DNA of 64,000 nucleotides from Clostridiales bacterium (GTDB lineage Bacteria; Bacillota; Clostridia; Oscillospirales; Oscillospiraceae), in NCBI GenBank assembly GCA_025757645.1, contig CP107216.1:1859501-1923500 (forward strand), given 5' to 3'. Below, piece by piece: positions 41,682 to 50,836 of the stretch. The position numbers and the translations under genes were made by a program. Numbering within the stretch: position 1 is the stretch's first letter; each line of letters starts with the position of its first letter. The notes beneath the pieces were generated by a model, which made no database searches, had not been told where the DNA came from, and saw only the letters and a program-made list of their open reading frames with translations.

Positions 41682-42997
41682 CTCCAATTTCTCCTTGCTG
41701 TGCTTTCATTCTTTTTTGGAAAAATCCCGCGAAAAAGTACTGCATCAAGCATCAGTCTACAGTTTGGTCTCAAAGGCCTTATTATTGCGGGAAGAATCAC
41801 TGTTGTCGAAGCCTGGGTGATTAGCGAGGCCGCAGCGGCTCCAGATGCTCCCCACGATGGGATCAGCGCAAGGTTCAGCACAACATTAAGTGCAGCCGCA
41901 CTGACATACAGGTATTTCAGATATTTCTGCCTGTTTTCACATACCATCCATGCATTTCTGGCAACACCAAGGTAGGAAAACGCTGTGTACCAAACCACGA
42001 TGCGCAGAGGCCCGACTGCCGGCAGATAGTTTTCTCCATAGAGAATCAAAATAAAAGGCTTTGCGACAAGGCAGATCATTGCGGATACGAACAGGGACAC
42101 ATAAAAAACAATTGCGTAGAGCTGCCGGTTCTTCCGCTCATAGCGCAGGCGGTCTTTCTGAAAACTCTGCACGATCTCCGGATAAAGGGAATCAATGATT
42201 GCTGAGAGAATAAAGGCCCATGAAACGCTGACCGTCGAAGCAAGTGAATAATGTCCGACGGCATCTGCGCCAAGCATCTGCTTGAGCATCAGCTTATCTG
42301 TACAAGCATAGATGGAGACCATCAGCCCGGCTATGATAAAGCTGCCGCTGCTTTGCAGAAGCTCCTTTGCTTTTTCCAGAGAGTAACGGAATCTTGTTCC
42401 GCCATTTTTGAAATAAGCAATCAGCAAAAACGCTGCGAGTACGATGTAATCCAATGCGCTTGCAACGGCGAACCATTCCACGCTTTTCCCAAGCGCAAGC
42501 AAAATAATTTTGTACACAGACATTGCCGCATACGAGACGAGTTCGGCAATGGCGGAATACTTGGACTGGAGCCTGGCCTGAAACCAGTAGTTGAGGGTAT
42601 CAAACACCTGAAAAATGAGGCCAATGCTGTACAGCGCCACAACCACAATGGTGAGACGTTCCCCTCTGTCCACAACACTGACAATGCCGATGATTGCCAG
42701 CGCAGACAGCAGACTTGAGATCGCCCGCAGCAACAGGGTCGTTCCAATTGTTTCGCCCTGCTGATCCGGATGATCCACAAAGTTCTTAACGATCACGCTG
42801 TTAATGCCAAGCGTACAGAGCGAGGCAAAGAATGCCGCATATGCCGCCGCGTAATTGATCAGGCCGTAATTGCTTGGGCCAAGATAGCGCGCCGCAAAAA
42901 TACCAACGACAAAAGCCAGCAGCTTGTTCGCCACTTTGCCACCGATGATCCATCCGGCATTTTTAACGACTTTATTCTTTCTGAGCGACTGCAGCAA
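41678..42997 (-). CDS. wzx: Polysaccharide flippase (Wzx/MOP family)
   Basis: A 439-residue membrane protein with about twelve helices that flips lipid-linked repeat units outward. VVKNAGWIIGGKVANKLLAFVVGIFAARYLGPSNYGLINY (near the start) is the characteristic Wzx N-terminus. I prefer TTG 42997 because AAGGAG lies ten bases upstream; TTG 43006 would have only one base of spacing. The 5' end overlaps the acetyltransferase gene by 26 bases, and the 3' end overlaps wzy by four. Confidence 0.88.
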   Translation of the reverse strand: MLQSLRKNKVVKNAGWIIGGKVANKLLAFVVGIFAARYLGPSNYGLINYAAAYAAFFASLCTLGINSVIVKNFVDHPDQQGETIGTTLLLRAISSLLSALAIIGIVSVVDRGERLTIVVVALYSIGLIFQVFDTLNYWFQARLQSKYSAIAELVSYAAMSVYKIILLALGKSVEWFAVASALDYIVLAAFLLIAYFKNGGTRFRYSLEKAKELLQSSGSFIIAGLMVSIYACTDKLMLKQMLGADAVGHYSLASTVSVSWAFILSAIIDSLYPEIVQSFQKDRLRYERKNRQLYAIVFYVSLFVSAMICLVAKPFILILYGENYLPAVGPLRIVVWYTAFSYLGVARNAWMVCENRQKYLKYLYVSAAALNVVLNLALIPSWGASGAAAASLITQASTTVILPAIIRPLRPNCRLMLDAVLFRGIFPKKNESTARRNWR

Positions 42998-43496
42998 AAT
43001 CTTCAAGCTCCTTCATCACTTTGGCTGGGACACCGGCCACCATCGTATCCGCCGGCACATCTTTAGGAACACAGGCGCAGGCTGCGATCATACTTCCATC
43101 CCCAATGCTCGTATTCAATAGGAGCGTAACCCGACCACCGATCCACACGCCGCTGCCTACTGCAATATGATAGGATTCGCCTTTTCCAGCCCGCCTGCTA
43201 TGGTCGCCCATCTGGTGTCCACCTGTCAGGAAGGTGACATCCGGAGCAATATCGCAGTTATCTCCAATCGTCACTGTCCCATTTCCATGGACAGTGAGAT
43301 TGCATCCAATCCAACAATTCGCACCAATGCGGAGCGTCCCTGTATTATGAATCGGCCCGACAATTTTGGTATTTTCTCCGATCTCATAGCCGATGGAACG
43401 AAGAAGATTCCTCTTTGCGGGGAAAAAACGTGTTCCGGCCAAGACATGATTGACAAGGTAAATCACAATTCGTTTTTTGATAGTCTTCAACTTCAT
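42972..43496 (-). CDS. Left-handed beta-helix (hexapeptide-repeat) O-acetyltransferase
   Basis: A 174-residue acyltransferase. Hexapeptide turns run from about 40 to 150 (IGENTKIVGPIHNTG, IGANCWIGCN, IGDNCDIAPDV, VWIGGRVTLLLNTSIGDGSMI) and the C-terminal VPKDVPADTMVAGVPAKVMK is the acetyl-CoA-site signature of WbbJ/LacA-like enzymes; a catalytic His is in TGGHQMGDH. It should acetylate a sugar of the capsule repeat. ATG 43496 overlaps the upstream glycosyltransferase stop by four bases. Confidence 0.88.
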   Translation of the reverse strand: MKLKTIKKRIVIYLVNHVLAGTRFFPAKRNLLRSIGYEIGENTKIVGPIHNTGTLRIGANCWIGCNLTVHGNGTVTIGDNCDIAPDVTFLTGGHQMGDHSRRAGKGESYHIAVGSGVWIGGRVTLLLNTSIGDGSMIAACACVPKDVPADTMVAGVPAKVMKELEDFAAVAQKE

Positions 43497-44641
43497 CTTT
43501 GATACCAGTCCTCCCGCAGCGGCTTTGCGAGGCTGCATGGACCGTTCGCAAACAAGCCGGAAGCGTCTGTACCGTTCAAAAGTGCCTGCGATAGCTGCAA
43601 AAATCGCTTTGCGGCAACCTCTGCATTCCACAATTCTGTAATCGTCAGGTACGCCGCTTTTCCAAAGCTATACTGCATAGTCGTATTTTCAAGAAGCCGT
43701 CGTACCTTTTCATAAAGCTCCTGAATATTGCCGGAGTGATAAACGCTTCCATTCACGCCGTCATTTACGAGGTAAGGTGTTGCCCCTGCTGCATAGCTGG
43801 CAACCACCGCACAGCCGCTGTTCATGGCCTCGTTTAACACAGCGCCCCAGCCCTCTTGGCGGTCACTTGTGAATAAGTAGATGCCTGCGCTTTCCATATG
43901 ACGACGCACGGCTTCCGGAGACATGGCCCCAAGAAACCGTACATTTTCATCCAGAAGTCCAGCTTCCGAAGCCTGTTGCTTGAGCTGCCGCTCCATCTCA
44001 CCGGTACCGATCATCTCGATTTTGAAGCAGCATCCTGCCTCATGGAGTCTCTTTGCAACCTCAATCACATCGTCCGGATGCTTCCAGTCCAGAAAGCGTC
44101 CACACCACAAAATGGTTGCTTTTGCTTTGCGGTCAATCAAGTCATCAATGCTGGGATACCGGATCGTCTCCGGAAAGTAACCCCATTTGTAGCACCGATT
44201 ATGGAAAAGACCGAATTTTGCATAATCCCCCGCGGTATAGGCACTGGCGCAGAGCATATATGTCTTCCGCCAAGGTGGATTGTAATAATGCCACTTGAGA
44301 AATCGCGGTATATATTTCAAAACAGGATTTCCAGCTTTCAGCGGTCGCTCGGAATATCGGAAAAACAATTTGGCCTTTTTGCCGTATTCCTTTGTCTGAC
44401 GCTCTGGAAAGGAACCTGCTATCAAAACATCCAGATCATTTAATTGCTTCTGAACCTCCTGGTCTGATGCCGAACAGGTATATGAACGCACCAAATCATT
44501 TCCCCATCCGAGGTTCTTTCGCTCTGCATCCATCTCTTTATGCGCCACGAAGCAATAGTTGTGATTTGTCAATTCATAGAGGGCATCGGATAGGGAAACT
44601 TGATGATGCGTAAAGTAGTTACTGCAAAAAAGAATTCTCAT
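43493..44641 (-). CDS. GT4-family capsular glycosyltransferase
   Basis: A 382-residue GT-B enzyme on the cytoplasmic face. MRILFCSNYFTHHQVSLSDALYEL is the acceptor-domain start, ATILWCGRFLDWKHPDDVIEVAKRL begins the donor domain (about 173-197), and EGWGAVLNEAMNSGCAVVASYAAGATPYLV is the E-x7-E block. Acceptor and donor are unknown. It is coupled to the acetyltransferase by a four-base overlap and begins seven bases after the preceding glycosyltransferase stop. Confidence 0.88.
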   Translation of the reverse strand: MRILFCSNYFTHHQVSLSDALYELTNHNYCFVAHKEMDAERKNLGWGNDLVRSYTCSASDQEVQKQLNDLDVLIAGSFPERQTKEYGKKAKLFFRYSERPLKAGNPVLKYIPRFLKWHYYNPPWRKTYMLCASAYTAGDYAKFGLFHNRCYKWGYFPETIRYPSIDDLIDRKAKATILWCGRFLDWKHPDDVIEVAKRLHEAGCCFKIEMIGTGEMERQLKQQASEAGLLDENVRFLGAMSPEAVRRHMESAGIYLFTSDRQEGWGAVLNEAMNSGCAVVASYAAGATPYLVNDGVNGSVYHSGNIQELYEKVRRLLENTTMQYSFGKAAYLTITELWNAEVAAKRFLQLSQALLNGTDASGLFANGPCSLAKPLREDWYQR

Positions 44642-44648
44642 GTAGCCA

Positions 44649-45857
44649 TCACACGCCCTTTTTCAAAGTAGACAAAACATTTTCATAGAGTTTGACATAG
44701 CCTTGATACACCGTGTCCTTGTCAAAACGCACCATTTTTTTAGGGTCCGCACGCCAGTTGCTGTCCGCCACGTCTCTCACGGCATTCTCCAATGCCTGCA
44801 TATCGCCCTGCGGAATCAAGCGTCCATTTCCCGGTGCTACCGTTTCAGGACAACCGTCCGTTTCGTATACCACCACTGGCGTTCCGCATGCCTGGGCCTC
44901 TACCGTAGTCAGGCCAAAGGTTTCCTCATAGGTAGGGTTCACAAACACATCTGCGGTAGAGTACCATTGCGCCAATTCGATTTGATTTGCCGTGCGTAAA
45001 AGCCCAAGCACATTGGAAGGAATATTCGGCAGTTGCTTTTCGATTAGGCCAATCAAAACCACCTGATAGTCAGAGCCGAGGCGGCCAGCAAGCGTCAGCA
45101 AATCCGGCAAACCCTTGCGTGCATTCCATGCATTGGCTACCCCGAGGACGATTTTCTTATCTTCCAGATGATACTTTTCACGCAAGCTGCTGGACTGTGG
45201 GCGGAAAATCGTGCGGTCAATCCCGTTGGGAATAACGGTTCTCGGATAGTTCTGTAGGAACGACTGTGAAACCTGATCCGCAAGCCATTGCGAGGGCGTT
45301 GTGATGGTCAGACTTTTTACACCGGTAAAGGCATTCTTTTTGCGAAGGAAGTTATGCCTTACATCGCCTTTCCAATAGCATTGCGGATACCGGTACAGCA
45401 ATTTGCAGTCCCGGCACTCGGTCTGCCATTGCATACACTTGACTTGCGAGAAATGTGTGCAATGGCCGGTAAAAGTCCAGCAATCATGCAAAGTCCAAAC
45501 GACGGGAATATTCGCTTCCTTCAAAAAGCGGAACAGCATCTCGTAATTCACATAGAAGCCGTGCAGCGTGTGCAGATGGATCAGATCAGGCTGAAACGCT
45601 CTGATTTCTCGGATCATCTTTCTGGTCGCCGCCCAGGAATATAGTCCCGCATGGTCTGTGAATCGTGATACTGCATTGTGAAAGTAATACTCCAGCTTTC
45701 CAGACACCTTCACTGTGTCCGCATTGTCGGAGCATGCTCCCGTACCGTATAAAGTCTTTACATCATTGCCATACTTTTTCAGCAGGTTCATGATATCAGC
45801 GATGATTTTTCCAGTGCTTCCAGTCCCATATACCAAATTGACAAACAGCACTTTCAT
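44649..45857 (-). CDS. GT4-family capsular glycosyltransferase
   Basis: A 402-residue GT-B enzyme. The start VLFVNLVYGTGSTGKIIADIMNLLKKYG and the central segment VVWTLHDCWTFTGHCTHFSQVKC with a cysteine-rich insert (CMQWQTECRDCKLLYRYPQC) occur in WcaL/WcaC-like capsule glycosyltransferases. The donor site has IVLGVANAWNARKGLPDLLTLA and EETFGLTTVEAQACGTPVVVYETDG. ATG 45857 is nine bases after GGAG; ATG 45866 would abut it. It is the first gene after the internal terminator at 45881-45925, so it depends on read-through or a weak promoter. Confidence 0.9.
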   Translation of the reverse strand: MKVLFVNLVYGTGSTGKIIADIMNLLKKYGNDVKTLYGTGACSDNADTVKVSGKLEYYFHNAVSRFTDHAGLYSWAATRKMIREIRAFQPDLIHLHTLHGFYVNYEMLFRFLKEANIPVVWTLHDCWTFTGHCTHFSQVKCMQWQTECRDCKLLYRYPQCYWKGDVRHNFLRKKNAFTGVKSLTITTPSQWLADQVSQSFLQNYPRTVIPNGIDRTIFRPQSSSLREKYHLEDKKIVLGVANAWNARKGLPDLLTLAGRLGSDYQVVLIGLIEKQLPNIPSNVLGLLRTANQIELAQWYSTADVFVNPTYEETFGLTTVEAQACGTPVVVYETDGCPETVAPGNGRLIPQGDMQALENAVRDVADSNWRADPKKMVRFDKDTVYQGYVKLYENVLSTLKKGV

Positions 45858-45880
45858 CCTTCTCATCTCCGATGTTGTGT

Positions 45881-45925
45881 GATAAAAGAGAACCGCCGAG
45901 GCGCCAAGGTGCGCCCCGGCGGTTC
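45881..45925 (-). terminator. Terminator inside the capsule operon
   Basis: GAACCGCCG-GGGCGC pairs with GCGCC-TCGGCGGTTC, followed on the minus strand by TCTTTTATC. It divides the surface-protein cassette from the downstream sugar genes. Confidence 0.8.
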
Positions 45926-45933
45926 CAGTGTAT

Positions 45934-48900
45934 TTACTCGGTTTCGCTGTCCAGAATCATCCGGCCAGCACTGTCAAAGTTGTAATATCCCTCCGGCATC
46001 AGGCCGTGCGTCCAGTACACATAGTAGCTGCGGTCATGGACGACCTCACAGGTGGAACGCACATAGTAGTAGTCGCCGTCGATCTGGATCAGACCGGCAT
46101 AGGTACGTTCACCGTTCCTGTAGAAGTACAGGCTTCCGTCTTCCTCGTAGATCCCGTTTTTCAGAGGTGCGACGCTGCCTGTCAGCTTGCCATCTGCGTC
46201 GAAGTGATATCTGCCCTGGGGCATCAGGTCATGCGTCCAGGAAATGTAGTAATCACAATCGCGTACCACTTCGCACTTGGAATTCACATAGTAATAATCA
46301 TCGCCAATTTTGATGAGGCCCGCATAGGTCAGTGTTCCGTTGACATAGTAATGCAGAACACCATCTTCCTCGACGATGCCATTCTTCGGAGTGCCGGTCA
46401 GCTTTCCGTTCTCATCGAACGTGTAGTAGCCGGCTTCCTTCAGACCATGCGTCCAGGAAATGTAGTACACACAATCGTTCACGACCTCACCGCTGCTGCG
46501 GACATAGTAGAAATCACCGTCAATTTCAATCAGGCCAACATAGGTTACCTTGCCGTTGACATAGTAACGAAGCACGCCGTCATCGTCCTTCACGATGCCA
46601 TTCTTGTCCGTAGCACCCGGAATGAGCTTGCCCTTTGCGTCAAAGGCATAGGTTCCTTCCTCCATCAGACCGTTCATTCTGGAGCAGTAGTAGGTCTGGT
46701 TCACGATCAGCTGGCCCTTGCTGTTGGCATAGTAGTAATCGTCACCGATCTTGATCATACCTGCAGGAGCCTTGATGCCGTCGACATAGTAGAAGAGATC
46801 TTCGCCAGCCTTCAGGATTCCGTTCTTGCCGGTGTCCTCGTCGTGCAGAATGACACCGTTCTCATCGAAGTAGTAGCCCCATTCAGGAAGCGCAAGGCCA
46901 TTGGTCTTGTGGAGCCAGCAATCCTTGCCGTTCAGCACAGTGCTCTTCACCGCCGCCGAGAGGGTCAGGCCCTCACGCTCCTCCAGATTCTTCTGAACCG
47001 CGAAGTAATAATAGTTGACCTCGCCGTTCTCCTTGACAACGCGCTTCAGGCCGGCTTCTTCCTCGATGATGCCGCTGTTGAGCCAATAGGTATCATTTCC
47101 GACGCTGTAAACACCGGTAACATCTTTTTGGAACACACCCTTGCCGTCAAAGACGCAGCGGGCTTCTTCCGTTGCTCCATCGGGGACCAGCGTCGCGATT
47201 CCGGTAGCCGCGTATCCGGTTTCGGTGTCCAGATAGTAGGTATTGCCGTCAATGACGGTCCAACCAGTCTTCTGCAGTTCGCCGTTCTTGTAATACTGTC
47301 TGCCCTGCTCGCTCTCAAGCCAGCCGGTCGGGCACGGGATCACTTCGCCTTTTGCGATAAGCTCATTACAAACCGTGCAATACGTATCGCCGGTGTAACC
47401 GGGTGTCGTAAGCGTTGCTTCGACCGCATTGCGAATCTCCGGCTTGTGGCCGGTCGCAGGGACTACCTCCTGTTTAACAAGCACTTCCTTGCAAACATCA
47501 CAGTGCTTGCCCTCCGTCAGGCCGGTCTTGGTGCAGGTCGGCGCGACTGCGGGGTCAATGACCTCGGTATGTCCCTTGGCGGGGATCACTTCCTGCGCAA
47601 CGAGGATTTCGTTGCAGACAGAGCAGTGCTTGCCCTCGGTCTTGCCGGGTTCGGTGCAGGTCGGCTCAACTGCCGGATCAATGACCTCGGTATGTCCCTT
47701 GGCGGGGATCACTTTCTGCGCAACGAGGACTTCGTTGCAGACAGAGCAGTGCTTGCCTTCGGTCAGACCAGTCTCCGTGCAGGTCGGAGCCTTTGCTACA
47801 TCGATTACTTCTGTGTGGCCGGTCGCAGGGATTTCTTCCATACCGGAGAGGATTGCCTTACAAACGGAGCACTTCGTACCGGCCTTATGGCCGGGCTCGG
47901 TGCAGGTGGCCGGTTTTTCGGGGATCTGAACAGGCGTGTGGCCGGTCGCGCTGATTGCTTCGGTCTTGGTTGCATTGCAAACTGTGCAGGTGTAGGTCTT
48001 GACACCGGCGTTCTCACAGGTAGGGGCGGTCGTGATCTCGCCCTCATTCCATCTGTGGCCCTTGGCGGGAATCTCTTCCTGCGCTTTGATAACCGTTCCG
48101 CAGACAGAGCAGTGCGCGCCTGCGGTCTTGCCGGGCGCGGTGCAGGTAGGCTCGACGGCCGGGTCAATGACCTCGGTGTGTCCCTTGGCGTGGATGACCT
48201 CGCCTTTCTTCACCATCTCGTTGCAGACGGTGCAGTAGGTGTCGCCGGTGTAGCCGGGCGCGGTGCAGGTGGCGTCCTTGGCATCTCTCACCTCAGTGAC
48301 CGCATGGCTGCATCGCCACTGGGCGTAGAGGGTGGTGTCCGCCGTCAGGGTGATGTTGTCGCCATCTGCATAGGAGGTGCCGCTGCCGTCGGCTGCGGTA
48401 TTCCAGCCGTTAAACGTATAGTTCTCGCGGGTGAACGGGTTGGAGAGTAGCGGCGTATCCGTGGAGGGCGCGACCTTCTGCACCTCGATCTCCGGTGCGC
48501 CGGTGTAGTTCGGATCAAAGATCACCAGAAGGCGCTGGCACTTGAGCCACTTGTCAACCTCGAAGTTATACTGATCCTGCGCCGCACCTTTGGTGTCCGT
48601 ATAGCTTCCGTCGTCATTTTTCAATCTGATCGGGTCGATACCGATATCATGAGAAGTTACGTTCGAGCCGCTTTGTGTATACTGATAGGTGATTGTCTCG
48701 GTACCAGAGGTTGCCTTCATAATATAGCGGCCGGTCTTCTGGCTGGAGCATACGTCCGCACCGCTTTTTGTGGTGTAGATCGCGCCGGCCGCAATGAGCG
48801 TGCCGTTGACATCCACAAGGGCGTCCACCAGATCGGCATTGGTTCGCGTATAGCTTTTCGTGGGAGAATATAACACGGATTTGAACTTCGCGTTGGGATT

Positions 48901-50082
48901 GACATAATTCTGGTCCGTCCACTGGTCGCTGTCGTAGATATACGCCTTCTTGCGCGCAGCGATCGTCAGCTCCGCCGCCTTGTCCACATATACCTGCACG
49001 CCGGGCAGGAGCGCAATGTCCTGGTTGGTGGTGATGCTGCTGCGCGGCGTGATGTGCAGGGTCATATTGTTGGTGATGGGCAATACATATTCGGAAGAAT
49101 CTACTCTAAGCGCACCAGAGTTGATACTCAAACTGTTCAACTCTGCCTTTCCGTCTACTGTGTAAACCATGCGATCCTGGGCAGCGTCGTACTGCTTTGT
49201 CAGGCTGCCGGAAAGCACCTTAAACATGCCGCTGTTTCCGATAAAGGTGACAGAAGCACCATTTTGGCTGTCACTTGCATAGATATCTGTATAGAGAATT
49301 TCTTCGGCACCTGAATAAATGGTTAAAGGAGACTCAATGTTTTGGATGAAATACTGGGAAAAAGGAAATACATTGTTGCCCATGCACATTGTTGCACGTC
49401 CACCGCGGAAGTCGCCAATCTGGAACCACTCATATACCTTGGCACCGCTCTCAGCGGCGACTGCACCGTTGCCGGAGACAAAGCCCCACGCATACAGCGC
49501 ACCGCCACTCTTTACGGTGATCGCAGCGCCGGTGTTCAGCCAGAGGTGACCATAATTGCCAACCATTCCTCCAATCTGACTGCCACCAGCAGAGTAGTAT
49601 TGACCACCAACGCTGATGGCGCCCTCCACCGTCAGAGCCGCATCGGCAGCCAGCACCAGCTTGCGGTATGCTTTGGCCGCTGCCGCCTTTCTGGTTGCCG
49701 TGGGTGTTTCCTTGTACAGTGTATTAGCATCATCGAACGGCACCAGCAGCGTAACACCGGCGGGGATGGTATAGCTGCCGGACAGCGAGCCATCCGTTGC
49801 TACAACAATGGTCTTATCCGTGCCGGACTGAGCCGCTGTAATAGCGTCATTCAGATCCGAATAGGTTTGGCTGCCCACAGAAAATGTCGCCGGCACAGCT
49901 GTGGCCGCGTCTGCCAATGGCTGAATTGCAGGAGTTGAAGCTATTTGAGCTTCGCTTGTCAATTCTGTGAGTTGTGTGAAATCCGAAACATTCTCAGCTG
50001 CCAATACTTCCATAGGCAATAATGCCAGTGTCATTAGCAACGCCAGCATGAGGGAAGTAAACCGCTTGATTGTCCCCTTCAT
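45934..50082 (-). CDS. 1382-residue secreted surface protein with Cys-pair repeats and wall-binding repeats
   Basis: Signal peptide 1-29 ([22 protein letters not shown]). Residues about 60-510 form a beta-rich adhesin-like region without a family I recognise. About 515-600 is an InlB B-type repeat ([31 protein letters not shown]). About 600-920 holds eight repeats of about 40 residues, consensus [14 protein letters not shown] then GKHCSVCNE, all but the last with three cysteines (the last has lost the first). About 920-1382 holds aromatic repeats of the choline/glucan-binding type ([25 protein letters not shown] units). There is no LPxTG, so attachment should be non-covalent. Its start overlaps the Lgt-like gene by ATGA. 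Confidence 0.85.
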   Translation of the reverse strand: MKGTIKRFTSLMLALLMTLALLPMEVLAAENVSDFTQLTELTSEAQIASTPAIQPLADAATAVPATFSVGSQTYSDLNDAITAAQSGTDKTIVVATDGSLSGSYTIPAGVTLLVPFDDANTLYKETPTATRKAAAAKAYRKLVLAADAALTVEGAISVGGQYYSAGGSQIGGMVGNYGHLWLNTGAAITVKSGGALYAWGFVSGNGAVAAESGAKVYEWFQIGDFRGGRATMCMGNNVFPFSQYFIQNIESPLTIYSGAEEILYTDIYASDSQNGASVTFIGNSGMFKVLSGSLTKQYDAAQDRMVYTVDGKAELNSLSINSGALRVDSSEYVLPITNNMTLHITPRSSITTNQDIALLPGVQVYVDKAAELTIAARKKAYIYDSDQWTDQNYVNPNAKFKSVLYSPTKSYTRTNADLVDALVDVNGTLIAAGAIYTTKSGADVCSSQKTGRYIMKATSGTETITYQYTQSGSNVTSHDIGIDPIRLKNDDGSYTDTKGAAQDQYNFEVDKWLKCQRLLVIFDPNYTGAPEIEVQKVAPSTDTPLLSNPFTRENYTFNGWNTAADGSGTSYADGDNITLTADTTLYAQWRCSHAVTEVRDAKDATCTAPGYTGDTYCTVCNEMVKKGEVIHAKGHTEVIDPAVEPTCTAPGKTAGAHCSVCGTVIKAQEEIPAKGHRWNEGEITTAPTCENAGVKTYTCTVCNATKTEAISATGHTPVQIPEKPATCTEPGHKAGTKCSVCKAILSGMEEIPATGHTEVIDVAKAPTCTETGLTEGKHCSVCNEVLVAQKVIPAKGHTEVIDPAVEPTCTEPGKTEGKHCSVCNEILVAQEVIPAKGHTEVIDPAVAPTCTKTGLTEGKHCDVCKEVLVKQEVVPATGHKPEIRNAVEATLTTPGYTGDTYCTVCNELIAKGEVIPCPTGWLESEQGRQYYKNGELQKTGWTVIDGNTYYLDTETGYAATGIATLVPDGATEEARCVFDGKGVFQKDVTGVYSVGNDTYWLNSGIIEEEAGLKRVVKENGEVNYYYFAVQKNLEEREGLTLSAAVKSTVLNGKDCWLHKTNGLALPEWGYYFDENGVILHDEDTGKNGILKAGEDLFYYVDGIKAPAGMIKIGDDYYYANSKGQLIVNQTYYCSRMNGLMEEGTYAFDAKGKLIPGATDKNGIVKDDDGVLRYYVNGKVTYVGLIEIDGDFYYVRSSGEVVNDCVYYISWTHGLKEAGYYTFDENGKLTGTPKNGIVEEDGVLHYYVNGTLTYAGLIKIGDDYYYVNSKCEVVRDCDYYISWTHDLMPQGRYHFDADGKLTGSVAPLKNGIYEEDGSLYFYRNGERTYAGLIQIDGDYYYVRSTCEVVHDRSYYVYWTHGLMPEGYYNFDSAGRMILDSETE
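47337..48310 (-). repeat. Eight ~120-bp repeats encoding Cys-pair modules
   Basis: Tandem units of about 40 codons, each with C-x-V-C; copies 5-7 (47500-47870) are almost identical at DNA level, which allows unequal recombination to change the number of modules. Confidence 0.8.
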
Positions 50083-50762
50083 TTCTTTGTTACCTTCTTT
50101 CCTTTTTTATTTTTCATGCTTGATTCTATATAAATGCTGAGTCCCGCCGCAAATGCGATGGCTGCCCAGACATGAGAGAGGTGGAACAGCATCCCCGTAG
50201 AGGACGTCCGGAAGAATTCATCAATGAAGCGGAACGCTCCATAGGATGCCATATATAACGGGTAAATGCTGCCGGGGTTCTTGCTCTTTTTCACTCTGGG
50301 GATGAGCAGAATCAACATCACAATATAATAGAGGATCTCGAGTTCCCTTGTGGGGAAGTGAACGTGCGTTCCCGGTATGACTAAGCCAGAGCAGCATCCA
50401 GAGACGATGCAGTTGATCCGAGCGCACATCACCGTGAAGATCATGCAAATCGTAAAAATATCAAAAACGGCTTTGATATTGCGTTTTGAAACCTTTGCGC
50501 TGATGAAATAAAGCACTGGCATAAAGAACACTCCGCCGAATAAGCTCATGTTGCCAGCATCTCCGGTTTCCAGAAACGCAAATGCTTTTACACTCAAAAC
50601 ACCACATACCGTATGCAGCACCGAGAATGCTATCACGGCGTACCATTTCATTTGGAGTTGCCGCCGCATCCTGTACAGCCAGAACACATTGAAGATAGTT
50701 CCCAGAAGCAGGAGCACGATCAGTGAATGCTCCTTCAGCCAGATAAATACAAGATCAAGCAA
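50079..50762 (-). CDS. Lgt-like membrane protein (prolipoprotein diacylglyceryl transferase family)
   Basis: A 227-residue protein with about seven hydrophobic helices. The segment [38 protein letters not shown] resembles the Lgt core (arginine, glycine and Cys-Cys turn, then P-T-x-x-x-E). Housekeeping Lgt is longer (about 260-280 residues), so this is probably a specialised paralogue. TTG 50762 is chosen because AAAAGGAG lies six bases upstream; ATG 50825 sits inside a hairpin. It is sandwiched between two giant surface-protein genes, and a lipoprotein gene lies upstream in the same operon. Confidence 0.65.
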   Translation of the reverse strand: MLDLVFIWLKEHSLIVLLLLGTIFNVFWLYRMRRQLQMKWYAVIAFSVLHTVCGVLSVKAFAFLETGDAGNMSLFGGVFFMPVLYFISAKVSKRNIKAVFDIFTICMIFTVMCARINCIVSGCCSGLVIPGTHVHFPTRELEILYYIVMLILLIPRVKKSKNPGSIYPLYMASYGAFRFIDEFFRTSSTGMLFHLSHVWAAIAFAAGLSIYIESSMKNKKGKKVTKK

Positions 50763-50790
50763 TACGTACTCCTTTTCGTATTCGTATCTT

Positions 50791-50827
50791 CCATGGGGTA
50801 TGGCGCTAAAATCACCATACCCCATGG
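50791..50827. terminator. Hairpin after the 1833-residue protein gene
   Basis: CCATGGGGTATGG and CCATACCCCATGG form a 13-bp stem with an 11-base loop. No T-run follows on the minus strand, so it may attenuate or protect mRNA rather than terminate. Confidence 0.5.
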
Positions 50828-50836
50828 GTCTTTTGG

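Noticed and set aside
45928..48450. 840-codon plus-strand open frame opposite the Cys-repeat protein
   Set aside because: Mirrors the repeats of the real gene; no start signal and no coherent domain.
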